Shown piece after piece: positions 47,801 through 56,069 of a stretch of 64,000 nucleotides of DNA. The notes beneath the pieces are model-generated. The model searched no databases. It was not told where the DNA came from and saw only the letters and a list, made by a program, of their open reading frames with translations. The translations under genes and the position numbers were made by a program. Source of the stretch: Globodera rostochiensis (lineage: Eukaryota; Nematoda; Chromadorea; Rhabditida; Heteroderidae); contig JAEVLN010000004.1 of assembly GCA_018350325.1 (NCBI GenBank), forward strand, positions 1,984,001-2,048,000. The letters run 5' to 3'. Each line of letters starts with the position of its first letter. The first letter of the stretch is position 1.

Positions 47801-50800
47801 TATTATGTATAGTGGTCAATCCGGCAGCAGCAGCAGCCGTTGATAATGTGCCGATGCATGAAGGTGGTGGACACATACATGGCCCAGTGCCAATGCCAAT
47901 GCCAATGTTGGTGATGGAGAGAATGTTTTTTGTTTCCTCCTCTTCACTTGTTCATGTTGTCGTTTATTATGATGACGGGTCCCATTGCCAAAAACCCCTG
48001 AAGGGCTTATGGTGGTTATTCTCCCCCTGAGGGCATGTTTTGGCATTTTTTGGGGAAGGCACGTTTTGGCACTTTTTTGGGGTGGGCATGTTTTGGCCTT
48101 TTTGGAGGGGGGCGTGTTTTGGCACTTTTTGGAGGGGGGGGGGGGTGTTTTGGCACTTTTTGGGGGGGGGGCATGTTTTGGCACTTTTTGGACGGGGGGC
48201 GTGTTTTGGCACTTTACGCGTTGGCATTTTTTGTCTGCGAGTGTCTTCGTTTTCAAAAATCAATTGCTTACCTTTCAAAATGCTTCTTCGTTTCACACTG
48301 GTGCATATGCACTAATAATGCGTGCTGCCGGCAATTCGTGTGCCACTTTTTGCTCGCCGCCGCCTCTTTTTTTCTTTCTTTAAGCCTTCCCCTATTTTTC
48401 ATAATTTTTTTGGCATCTTAAAACCAAGACCAATGGCATGGCAAAGAGTTATTCATTTCATAATTTGTTTGTTTAGCTCAAATGAATTAGGGGATAAAGC
48501 TGCTAAATTGGTTGGTGCTGCTAATGTATTTTTGTTAATCATTTTCAGAAGAAAATTAGCAATCGTTTGATAAAAGTGCCAATTTTGCGTGCCGTAATTT
48601 GCCCCAATTAATTGTTTCGATTTCTGAGACTGCAAAAGCGCCTTTTTTTGCTTCTTCAATTTATTTGTTTTATTGTTGTTATTCGCGCACTTCCACACAA
48701 GCGGACAAAAGCCATTTCAAGCTATTGATGTGAGAGTCATGAGTATGTACAACAAAATAAAATTTATTTAAAGCATTTGGAATATAATTTTAAATTTTTT
48801 TTGCTACCCAAATTAGGTGTATATTTTGAGTCACAAAAAAGACAAAACGTTTTGAACTGCTTGTAATCCATCCCCAGTTCATCCCCTGGTCCATGGGTGG
48901 CTTCGAGACACAAAAACGTCTTGAACTGCTCGGAATCCATCCCCGGTTCATCCCCTGGTCCATGGGTGGCTTTGGGACACAAAAACGTCTTGAACTGCTC
49001 GGAATGCATCCCCGGTTCATGTTCATTCCCGGGTCCATGGTTGGCCCCACAGAGAAGGAATGCGTCATGAGGGGAATTGAGCATTCATTAACCATTCAAA
49101 ACAGAGCTAAATTTTGTGTGCTTTTCAGCACACTCATGGTCGTTCATCGAGCCAACAACAACAACAACAAAATTCGCTGTCCAAAGTTAGAAAAAGTGCA
49201 TCAACAACAACATCAACAGCAGCAGCAGCAACTGACCCATTTCAACTTCTGTTGTGCCAACACCAAATTGTGCCGACCACCCAACAAACGGCGGCATTGG
49301 TCATCAGCAACAGCAGCGTCACCACCAACGCCGCCGCCAGCTCGGAGATGGGCCGACGACGGTTGCCTTCGTTGCCGACAGTTGTCGCGGATTCGTCGAC
49401 GGCGACAGGTTCAATCAATTTTGGTGGCATTAAAATGCCGTCCTATCAACCCGTGGCAGCAGCAGCAGAACAGCAGCAGCAGCGCTTCTTCTATTCAACG
49501 TTGGCAGAAAATGGTGGCACAAATTTGTCGTCGTCCACCGCTTTTTCTTATCATCCATCCGGTTCAACAGCAACAACCTGTTCAACAACGACGACAATTT
49601 CAAATCTAATCACTTACTACACTTCATCGGCACCAGAAAAATGTGATGTCGCTGTGAACGGCGGCGATGTGTCGTTGCTGAATTCGTCCAGTGAAAGTCG
49701 CGTTCTGTTTGACGCAAATGTTGTTGCATATGCTCAATCGGCTGCTCTTGGTCCTGCACCATGGAGTTCAAGCAGTACCAGCAGTGGTACAAAACCATTC
49801 ATCAGCAGCAATTCAATCACCGAAACCACAATGAGTACAACTACTGCTCGAACCTTTGGTGGTGGAGGTGGTGGACAGCAACAACAACACATTGATTGGC
49901 CTCGGTCGGTTGAAGATCTTCCACAGAAAGGTCCAGTTGTTATACCCGGAGCGCTATACCACCATGGGCCATCAACAGCAACAAGGATGTATTTACCGCC
50001 AGCAGCAGCAGCGGAACGGGTGCCGTCCCAATCGATGTCGCCTCCACGTCGTCGTGTTCAGCAACAGCAACAGTACCGTAGCAGAACATTGGAGCGTGCC
50101 GACCAAGAGACGCATGCAATGCTCAACTTCAAGCGTCAACTTCGCCAAGCACTTGAAAAGCGTCGAAAATTGATGGATTTGTGCGACATTGAGGCCGGAC
50201 ATCGCGAGTACGTGATCAACAAGTGGCTCCATTCCGGCATTTTGCCAACTCGGCATCGATCCTCCGATGTAGATGCTATTCCGCCTGTCATCAAATGCGC
50301 GTTGCCCAGTGAACTGCTCGCAAACGTTGGCCGTATTGTGCCATCTGTTTTGCCGACTCAAAATGTTCGTCGTCATGGCGCCGCTGCTGCTGCAACTTCA
50401 CAACGGAAAACAACACCAACAACAACAGCAGCAGTGTCAAGTGAAGCTGGGCCTGAGAAGCAACAAAACACTCGCACATTTGGCAGCCAAACCGGCGGCT
50501 CGTCACCCGTACATCAAGCAGCTTCCCGCAACACAACCGCAAATCAGCTGCTGCACAAATGTGCAACCGGTTCAGTGCCAAGGCGGCCACAAAATGTGTC
50601 CGACGCTTCTACCCAAACGGCACTGTGTGCCGAAACGCAAACAGACTCCGTGACGAAACAATTTGACGGCACATCGGCTGAGCTGAAATGGCCGTCTCGT
50701 CTTGATCATGATCTTGAAAGCCATTCACGAACGACGACAACAACGTCGGCATATCGGCATCCCCAACGTGGCAACTACCACTGGCTACATGCGCCGGAAG

Positions 50801-53800
50801 AGGACGAACGCGGCGCCGGCGGCGACATGCGCAGGCAGAAACGGCATCGGTCCCGTCTTGGCCGTTTTCTGCACACGGACACCGAGTGGGAAAGGCAACT
50901 GCGCGAACGACAGACACAGCAGGAGCTGAACATGCGCAGGGAACAACAGCAACGCGTTCGACATCACGAAATGATGGAGCAGTTACACCAACCGGGACAA
51001 GCAGCAGCAGACAATGGGACTTTGACAGACGGGGGCGAGCTGTTGATGACGCACTATTATCCGCCACCGGGTGAAGCAGTACCAGCATCATTTGCCGCCT
51101 ATCCTCAGCCACAAAGAGAGCAACAACAACAGCACTGGACCGGCTCATTGCCCAGACTTGACCACCTGTACAACCGGTTGCCGAACGACGGTGGTGAAGA
51201 GATGCCGTCGATGATGATGATGAGCGGTGCCGAGCATTTGCCATCTTCGTACTTGCCGGACGTGCCCTCTACTTCTTACCAACAACAACAACAACAACAG
51301 CAAATGCGATCCCGCTACGGGTACAGCTCGTTGCCGAGGAACTACGAGAGGAGCTGGGGCGATCAGCAGCAGCAACGGCACTTTTACGGAGCAGGACGAC
51401 CATCGCCGGCATTTTGTCCAAACTTTGATTATTTCGGTGGCAACTTTTCGTCACAGTCTTTGAGGCAACAGCCGTTTCAACAACAACAACATTTCGGCAC
51501 AGCATTTGCTGCTGGCGGTAGTGGACGATATTCAAAGTCTGTGCAAGATTTGGACCAATTTGGACGCTTAACCGCTGCTGACAACGACCGATGGTGGTAT
51601 TCACCTTCTCAAATGGGTGCATCTGCTGCTGCTGCTGATGTTCCGTTGAGCCGTTCGGTGAACTGCTTGGACCGGTTGGGGAGAGCCGGCGGTGGCTATT
51701 TGTCTGATGATACAAATCAGGTAACGTTCTCCGAACTTTTGACATCTACGGCCAAGGTCGAGAACCCCAAGCAGTTATTAAAAGCAAAACCCCGAAATTG
51801 TTTAAGCAATTCCACGGCAATAGCAACGCCATGTTTCACCGTCGGCCTGCAACAAATGGCACGATGAACATGGCGACGTCTTCGGATCGCCTGGGGTTGG
51901 GCGGCCAACGCGCCGCTGACCACAACGCGCTGTTGTCGAATTATGCCAACTTTCTGAACAATCAGTTCATGTTGGAACAGCAACACCAACGCGAGCTGGA
52001 CGACCGGGAGTTGATGATGGCAAATCAACAACTGGAACTGGGCGGCCAACGACAACTGGACGAACGAATGATGGAAGGTGAAAACATTTGAATTATCTCC
52101 TCCACATTAAGTGCTTTTTTGTTGGTAGTTGTACCACCAGTGATGTTGGAACATCCTGCTGTACAGCTTCAACACCATGCTGAAGAGTGCCAGAAAGTGT
52201 TGCCACCGCCGCTGCAAACGATGCCCTCAGCTTCTTTGCCTCATCCTGCTGCTGCTTCTGCTTCTGCTACTGCTTTAGGCCGTTTGCCGCCCTGTCTGTA
52301 CAGTCGCGGAGAGCACAACTACGGTGTCCGTCCACCACCCGACCAATATGAAGACTACGGCAATTTGCACTGGCGAAACGGCATGTTACGGTCACAACAG
52401 CAGCAGCCGCTCTATGGCCAACAGGACTGGATCAACAACAACAACAACAACAACGAGGCCATTAACTATGCTTACGGTGCTGAACAATATCATCAACCAC
52501 AGGTGGGGTTTCAAGTAGAGGTTGGTCCCCGACCCCTCGGGGGTGGGAAAGGTCGGGGTCGGGGACGAAAACCCCGACCAATTTTTGACTTTAAATTTTG
52601 GGTTTGTCCGAATGTCGAAAACATTTTAGGTGTTGCCAATGTCAACAGCACCGATGGTTCAACACCAGCTGCAGCAGATGTATATGGCACCACCACCAAT
52701 TTCTGCTTTATCGTCGTACCAACAACAACCGCACATATCCCGCCTCTCCTGGCCTTCTTATCAGCGACAACAACAAGCACAAATTGGAGCAGTAGTTTGG
52801 CCAAATGAACAACAACAACAACAACAGCAGCGTCACCTCTCAAGTGCCGGCGATCGCCAGAGGCAACAGCAGCAGCAACAACAAATTCGGCATCCGACGC
52901 ACGGAATTCTCAGACGACCCCGGAATTCGCCTCCATGTTCATGGACAACGGCGGCATCAAACAGCAACATGCCGCCGTCTTCGGATTTTTACGACCGCCG
53001 AGGTTGGACAGATTAATTTAATTTCGTTTTTATTTAAATTTAAGCGTTTAATTCCGAATGAATTTGGTTTTGCATTGCCGGGGGGCGTGTTTAATGCGCA
53101 AATTTTCAGATATTTCAAGAACGCCGCGGGGCTGTTTTGTGGACACCACCAATAGGCCAATAAACAACAACAACAGCAGAAATGTTGTTAAGGTTGTGTT
53201 TTTTTTACTACGCAAAAAGTGCCATTTTTTGTGTTAAAAAAAACACCGAAAATTGAAATTGTGGCCTCGAAAAATGTCAGAGATTTTTTTTTGTTTAATT
53301 TACCGAAATTAAATTAAATATTATTATAAATATTTGCCCAAAAAGCGACGCCTTTCACCGCTTTTTTAGGCTTCTCGAATAATGGCTGCTGAAAATTGCT
53401 TCCGAAATCGGTCGGCCGAAACGAAACGAATTCTTCTGACCCGGCACTATAAACACGAAAACATTTTTAAAGGCATTTTTAAAGAATATTTCAATTAATT
53501 TAATTTATTTTTTATTTTTTAGATTTGGGCATTCGCGTTGTTGGCGGAAAGAAGGTTGGGGTTGAACTGCAAATTTGGGAATTAATTTATTGGTTTTATA
53601 ATTTAGCTTTCCAACGGCGACCTGGGTATGAAGAAGTTAATTAAATTAAATGCGTTTATTAAATATTATTTAATTTAATATATTTTTAAATGGTATTTAA
53701 TTTAATATATTTTTAAATGGTAATTAAATAATATATTAATAATTTAATTTAATTAAAAAGGTCTATTTTGGATTTTGCGAAGAATTATATTTTTTTTGCT

Positions 53801-56048
53801 TAAAAAATGTCTTTATTTAGGCGCATTCATAACAATGCTCGACACGTAAGCATTTGAATTATACCAAAATAATTTATTTAGTTAAATTAAACAAATAATA
53901 ATTAATTTTGGTTTTTACATGCACAACAATTTAATTCATTAATTTGCCTTTCATTTTAGAAGCAAAGCACACGAAACGCTGGGCGAGTTGAGGGAAGGCG
54001 ATCAGGTAATAAAACAGACTATTTTAATTTAATTTAATTAATTCTTTTGCAAAATGAATTAGGAAAATTTAAATACCAAATTTGATTTGTAGGTAAATTC
54101 CATTTTTAAGATTCTCGAATGGAATGGCGTTCTGTTGGGCGGCAAAACCTTTGAAGAAGTTGAACGAGTCATTCAGGCGAGCAATTTGGGCGAAATCGAG
54201 CTGATTGTTCGCTCCCGGTCAGCTTTATTTTATTTTAATTTAAATATGTTAATTTGCCCCTAATTTAAATGCCATTTCAAAATTTCATGCCATAACAGAC
54301 GCAATTTGTATGACAACGGCGGCGAATTGGAAGACGACGAATATCGCTTAAATGGTGCCGACAACGAATGCCGCGGCATTTTTGGTGGGCCCGGCGGGGA
54401 AAATGGAAGCGGCGAATTTGGACGGCAACAACGCCAAACGTCCACACGCAAAAACATTGCATTTGCCGACTCCACAAAAAATGGTCGGCCGGGGGGTCCA
54501 ACATCATTTTAAATTTCCGATCTTAAATGGCAGGTTCGAATTGGCACTCGCCCAGCGAACCGCCGCCAATTCCGGCACACCGAGCACAGCACAACAACCA
54601 CAACCACACCAACACCAACCAGCAACAGAACCAATCGTCGACGACGACAGACGAATGGTGCCCGGAAATCAAATGGCCGCCAAGCAGTGCGTTACGGCGC
54701 AAAGGCTGTGGTGGTGGTGGTGGTGGTGGTGGCACAATGCCGTCACCGCATTCCAACGATGATGGTTACGGTGACGGTGGTGTTGGTGTTGAACATGTTG
54801 GTGGTGGTGGTGGTGGTGGCGGGCACGCGTCAGCCGGCCATTTGCAAGTGGCCATTGCATACGATCGCCAGAATTGGGTGCTTAGCGTTCGGTTGATCGC
54901 CGCGCACGGGTTGGCCACGTGTGGACAAGAGTTGCCCAATCCGTTCATCAAAGTCTATTTGTTGCCCGAACGAAAGTGCGTGATGGTTTCGGGCATTTTT
55001 ATAGAACTTTTACTCCCTCTTTTTGGCACCGGCATTGGCATTTTTGTTTGAACGAAGGCTTTAGTTTAATGCTTACATAATGCCAATGAATGGACCCCGG
55101 ACAATTCAGCGCCGTCGATTGATCCATAATAAACAGAATCTGCTTTAAAGTAGCCCTATAATTTGGTGCCAACGGCACTGAATGTGCCGGATCGGGTCGC
55201 CAATTAGACTAAATTCTTTTTGATGTGATTTTCGAAAATTGTTTCATTCAGAGTGTCCAACAAACGTCGAACAAAATACGTGCCGGCCAGCTGCAACCCA
55301 ATTTGGGACCAGCTTGTTGAGGTGTGTGCCGTGATTTGTTGTTGTTTTTTGCCAAAAACATTTTACACGCCGTCCGTTCCCTCTTGGTACAGTATTCCAT
55401 TCCACCAAATCAACTTGAACGGCACTACTTGGAGCTTACGGTACTCGACTACGACAGGCATACGGTGGACATGGACAGCAGAATAATTGGCCAAGTGCTT
55501 GTGGGCCTTGGCGGTCTGCCCATTTTTACATTTTTGAAAAATTTGGACACGTTTTTGCGTCATTTAAGATCCTTTGTCATTGAACGGAACGCCAAAATGG
55601 TATTTTTTGAACACTTTTTTAATTTGTGTGACTAATTTGTAAGGTTGGCACTGCAATGTGCGCCGCCTGTTTCGGCATCAATGCGCAATTGTTCTCCGCT
55701 GGACACGCACTTTCAATTGCCCACCAGAACTTACTATAACCCGGGTAAATGTTCAATTAACGGAACCCTTGATCGAAGATTGTTAAACGATTGATGTTGC
55801 CGGATTTTCTATTTTCTGTTTGATCAGCCCGGTTCGGTGTCTTGAACTATAGATTTTTTTGCTGGGTTTTGTTTGATCAGCCCGGATCGGTGTCTTGAAC
55901 TATAGATTTTTTTGCTGGGTTTTGTTTGATCAGCTCGGATCGGATCGATCTGTCCGCCCGATCATTCCCCCCCCCCCGCTTTTTCCTTTAATGTTTTCCA
56001 CTTTCAGCTGTTTTGGACTTGTTGGATGGCTATCCGGCCATTGCTTGA
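26887..56048 (+). CDS. Giant clarinet (CLA-1)-like active-zone scaffold, PDZ and C2 at C-terminus
   Basis: Predicted presynaptic active-zone scaffold that would cluster vesicles and calcium-channel machinery, by analogy with nematode CLA-1 and vertebrate Piccolo, Bassoon and RIM. About 51 exons chain in phase to roughly 6,600 residues; exon lists are given with the segment entries below. Order: LSQEQREHI-type helix; acidic/Ser region; helical segment; LDIVP repeats; TEEEWAQIEQVQ repeat blocks; SGADSRA repeats; a second REEREHI helix; a third helix LLSEEEQLRIISVMQCAELD; Gln-rich linkers; a basic helical segment near 50088; PDZ; C2; tail ending LLDGYPAIA. Length and repeat content resemble the long CLA-1L isoform. 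The single-gene model rests on continuous phase; weak joins are near 28756, 37861-37923, 39412, 42826/42880 and 44517-44609. The ATG at 26887 is provisional. An AATAAA lies just after the stop. Confidence 0.8.
27367..27440. mobile_element. Copy of the intronic inverted-repeat element (MITE-like)
   Basis: Within the first intron of the scaffold gene. It runs from a CGGATCGATCGAGATTT arm to an ATCTCGATCGGTCCTCAGG arm, with a GATCAAGATTTTTGATC palindrome in the centre. The flanks are TTTAAT-rich and no clear target-site duplication can be called. Confidence 0.65.
29502..29735. repeat. 30/31-bp tandem repeat in a scaffold-gene intron
   Basis: Seven to eight units of GGAATTCCGGTTTCCGGACA plus TTTTTGGGCCC. 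Units are 30 or 31 bp (CCGG or CCGGG), so the reading frame shifts between copies. For that reason, and because a phase-2 donor at 29468 joins an acceptor at 29770 in frame, it is treated as intron rather than coding sequence. Confidence 0.85.
29970..30740 (+). repeat. Coding repeat array LLDIVP-x(1-7) in scaffold exon 8
   Basis: About 30 copies of a DIVP core separated by short variable linkers (TEKEQ, MEEQ, KEKQ, KV, TV), all encoded around TTGGACATTGTGCCA. Larger blocks of about 190 nt are themselves duplicated (30190-30380 against 30380-30610). Composition is acidic with a hydrophobic LDIVP beat every 8-14 residues. The function is unknown. The DNA is open on the reverse strand as well, which is a by-product of the repeat. 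Confidence 0.85.
31500..32035 (+). repeat. Coding repeat block 1, 23-aa TEEEWAQIEQVQ units
   Basis: About eight units of 69 nt encoding LTEEEWAQIEQVQRLAEEQQ followed by APK or similar. Each unit matches the L-[ST]-x-E-E-x-x-x-I-x-x-V pattern of the helices elsewhere in the same protein (LSQEQREHIKNV, LSREEREHILKV, LSEEEQLRIISV). It ends in RKLAEQCSFEMMVKS. Confidence 0.9.
32697..33845 (+). repeat. Coding repeat array, 28/32-aa SGADSRA...SIERAEKDE units
   Basis: Thirteen copies with period 84 or 96 nt. The consensus is ESGT(TSAT)SGADSRAQSLESIERAEKDECT. The 96-nt units carry an extra 12 nt encoding TSAT. The repeats are Ser/Glu-rich with a conserved Cys. Their function is not known. Confidence 0.9.
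34120..35330 (+). repeat. Coding repeat block 2, TEEEWAQIEQVQ units
   Basis: Roughly 22 units of the same 23-aa helix repeat as block 1, with truncated variants (QVQEEQQAPKLTEEELAQIE and RMAEKEWAQIERVQ). Groups of units are duplicated as larger blocks (34680-34870 against 35040-35220). A long coiled-coil or helical-rod structure is likely. Confidence 0.9.
36256..36372 (+). repeat. Coding repeat, three copies of EKRHKQYSTSSST
   Basis: Three near-identical 39-nt units in exon 9 of the scaffold gene, encoding a basic-Ser motif that could be a phosphorylation cluster. No function is assigned. Confidence 0.85.
37085..37177. mobile_element. Diverged copy of the intronic inverted-repeat element
   Basis: In the scaffold-gene intron 36946-37238. 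It has two arms around GCGAGATCTCGAG separated by TCTCGAAAAAAGCTC. It shares the CTCGA-rich palindromic make-up of the family but lacks the GGACCGATCG core, so membership is less certain. Confidence 0.4.
41261..41324. mobile_element. MITE-like element with 9-bp target-site duplication
   Basis: In a scaffold-gene intron (41249-41439). The arms are AGGACCGATCGAGATT and AATCTCGATTGGTCCT, the latter followed by CAAGTCGGGCTCA. The 9-mer GTCATGAGA flanks the element at 41253-41261 and 41325-41333 (one base may overlap the element). Confidence 0.75.
44751..44810. mobile_element. Copy of the intronic inverted-repeat element (MITE-like)
   Basis: In the scaffold-gene intron just before exon 44886. The left arm is AGCTCGGACTTGAGGACCG and the right arm ATCTCGATCGGTCGGGCTCT. 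The flanks GTTGCCTATAC and GTTTCCTAAAC match at 9 of 11 positions, a possible decayed target-site duplication. Confidence 0.65.
45102..45310. repeat. About 41-bp tandem repeat that starts at a 5' splice site
   Basis: Five units of GTAAATTCGGGATCCCTAAT plus GTGCACATTGACTGGAAGTCCG (41-42 bp). The first unit begins with the GT of the predicted donor after exon 45046-45101 (GAG followed by GTATTCGGG). Every later unit begins with GTAAAT after CCG, so each carries a donor-like site. Confidence 0.9.
45353..45455. repeat. Two-copy repeat ending at a 3' splice site
   Basis: GGGTTACGGCATC, a poly-C tract, then AGGCGATTAGTTAAA and TTTAATTTG occur twice (45353-45399 and 45400-45455). The second copy supplies the polypyrimidine-like tract and the CAG acceptor of the next exon (45456). 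Confidence 0.8.
46449..46613. mobile_element. Long copy of the intronic inverted-repeat element
   Basis: Begins GGACTTGAGGACCGATCGAG and ends CATCGATCCGATCTCC, about 165 bp. The flanks ATTAAAATT and ATTAAAATG match at 8 of 9 positions, but the sequence is AT-rich, so this may be chance. Confidence 0.65.
47275..47315. repeat. CTG trinucleotide microsatellite
   Basis: About 13 CTG triplets with one CTA interruption in the large scaffold-gene intron. Confidence 0.9.
47446..47600. repeat. (CCCCCA)n microsatellite, G-quadruplex-prone on the minus strand
   Basis: About 25 near-perfect hexamers, a few shortened to CCCCA. The minus strand reads (TGGGGG)n. All six frames are open because of the repeat, so the predicted proline and glycine peptides are not genes. 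Confidence 0.95.
48033..48215. repeat. Degenerate tandem repeat GGCATGTTTTGGCACTTTTT
   Basis: Six or seven imperfect units of about 25-30 bp consisting of GCATGTTTTGGCACTTTTT followed by a G-run of variable length. Intronic. Confidence 0.8.
48842..49040. repeat. 69-bp tandem repeat, three copies, before an acceptor
   Basis: Units contain ACAAAAACGTCTTGAACTGC, GGAATCCATCCCCGGTTCA and CCCTGGTCCATGGGTGGCTT. The third copy is slightly longer (ATGTTCATTCCC). The array ends about 90 bp before the acceptor of exon 49129. Confidence 0.85.
49129..53192 (+). other. Scaffold gene exons 34-38, Gln-rich region with basic helix
   Basis: Exons: 49129-51720 (864 codons), 51807-52077, 52129-52502, 52630-53002, 53110-53192. 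The first exon has a basic helical segment at 50088-50256 (LERADQETHAMLNFKRQLRQ, then EKRRKLMDLCDIEAGHREYV and INKWLHSGILP). This looks like a conserved helix shared with Piccolo-type proteins (inferred). The remainder is Gln/Ser/Tyr-rich and likely disordered, with motifs such as YGYSSLPRNYERSWG and SVQDLDQFGRL. CAG/CAA runs encode many polyglutamine tracts. Confidence 0.8.
52523..52590. repeat. GC-rich dispersed hairpin element, copy 1
   Basis: In a scaffold-gene intron. It starts GTTGGTCCCCGACCCCTCGG and GGGTGGGAAAG and is identical over about 31 bases to 62039 onward in the copine gene. Its ends can pair (GGTCCCCGACC with GGTCGGGG and ACCCCGACC). Confidence 0.8.
53370..54217 (+). other. 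Piccolo-type PDZ domain of the scaffold (six exons)
   Basis: Exons 53370-53472, 53523-53554, 53607-53625, 53821-53845, 53960-54005 and 54111-54217 assemble TKRILLTRHYKHENIFK, DLGIRVVGGKKLSNGDLGAF, ITMLDTSKAHETLGELREG and DQILEWNGVLLGGKTFEE, ending EVERVIQASNLGEIELIVRS. The GIRVVGG carboxylate-binding loop and the LEWNG-x-LxxKTFEEV segment match the Piccolo PDZ layout. Three exons are only 19, 25 and 32 nt. The first intron uses a GC donor (AAAG then GCATTT). This would bind C-terminal peptides of active-zone partners. Confidence 0.9.
54299..56048 (+). other. Scaffold C-terminus: linker, C2 domain and tail
   Basis: Exons 54299-54483, 54534-54975, 55252-55321, 55393-55513, 55569-55599, 55644-55744, 56008-56048. 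After an Asn/Gly linker the C2 domain (from about 54839) reads HLQVAIAYDRQNWVLSVRLI, LPNPFIKVYLLPERK, KRRTKYVPASCNPIWDQLVE, YLELTVLDYDRHTVDMDSRI and GDPLSLNGTPKWLALQ. The usual first-loop SDPYVK aspartate is Asn (PNPFIK), while the DYDR loop is kept, so calcium binding may be reduced. The protein ends TRTYYNPAVLDLLDGYPAIA. Exon 55569-55599 is a 31-nt microexon needed to join the last strand. Confidence 0.88.
55830..55940. repeat. Two-copy 54-bp tandem repeat in the last scaffold intron
   Basis: TTTGATCAGCCCGG followed by TCGGTGTCTTGAACTATAGA and TTTTTTTGCTGGGTTTTG occurs twice with one mismatch. A partial third copy (TTTGATCAGCTCGGATCGG) follows. Confidence 0.85.
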
Positions 56049-56063
56049 TCGGCTGCTCTCTGC

Positions 56064-56069
56064 AATAAA
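56064..56069 (+). terminator. Putative polyadenylation signal of the scaffold gene
   Basis: AATAAA lies 16 bases after the TGA at 56046-56048. The short 3'UTR would be typical for nematodes. Confidence 0.5.

Larger units (their letters stand above)
46395..49128. other. Largest scaffold-gene intron (2.7 kb), repeat-rich
   Basis: Between the phase-0 donor at 46394 (GTAAGT) and the acceptor before 49129. It contains an inverted-repeat element (46449-46613), poly-C tracts, CTG and CCCCCA microsatellites, two tandem arrays (48033-48215 and 48842-49040), and one short coding-like stretch near 47826-47925 (AVDNVPMHEGGGHIHG) that might be a cryptic exon. C. elegans cla-1 makes shorter isoforms from internal promoters, and this intron is the natural place for one here, but no promoter element is recognisable. 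Confidence 0.5.

Noticed and set aside
47204..47843. Poly-Pro and poly-Gly open frames on both strands
   Set aside because: Produced by the (CCCCCA)n microsatellite and poly-C runs inside an intron.
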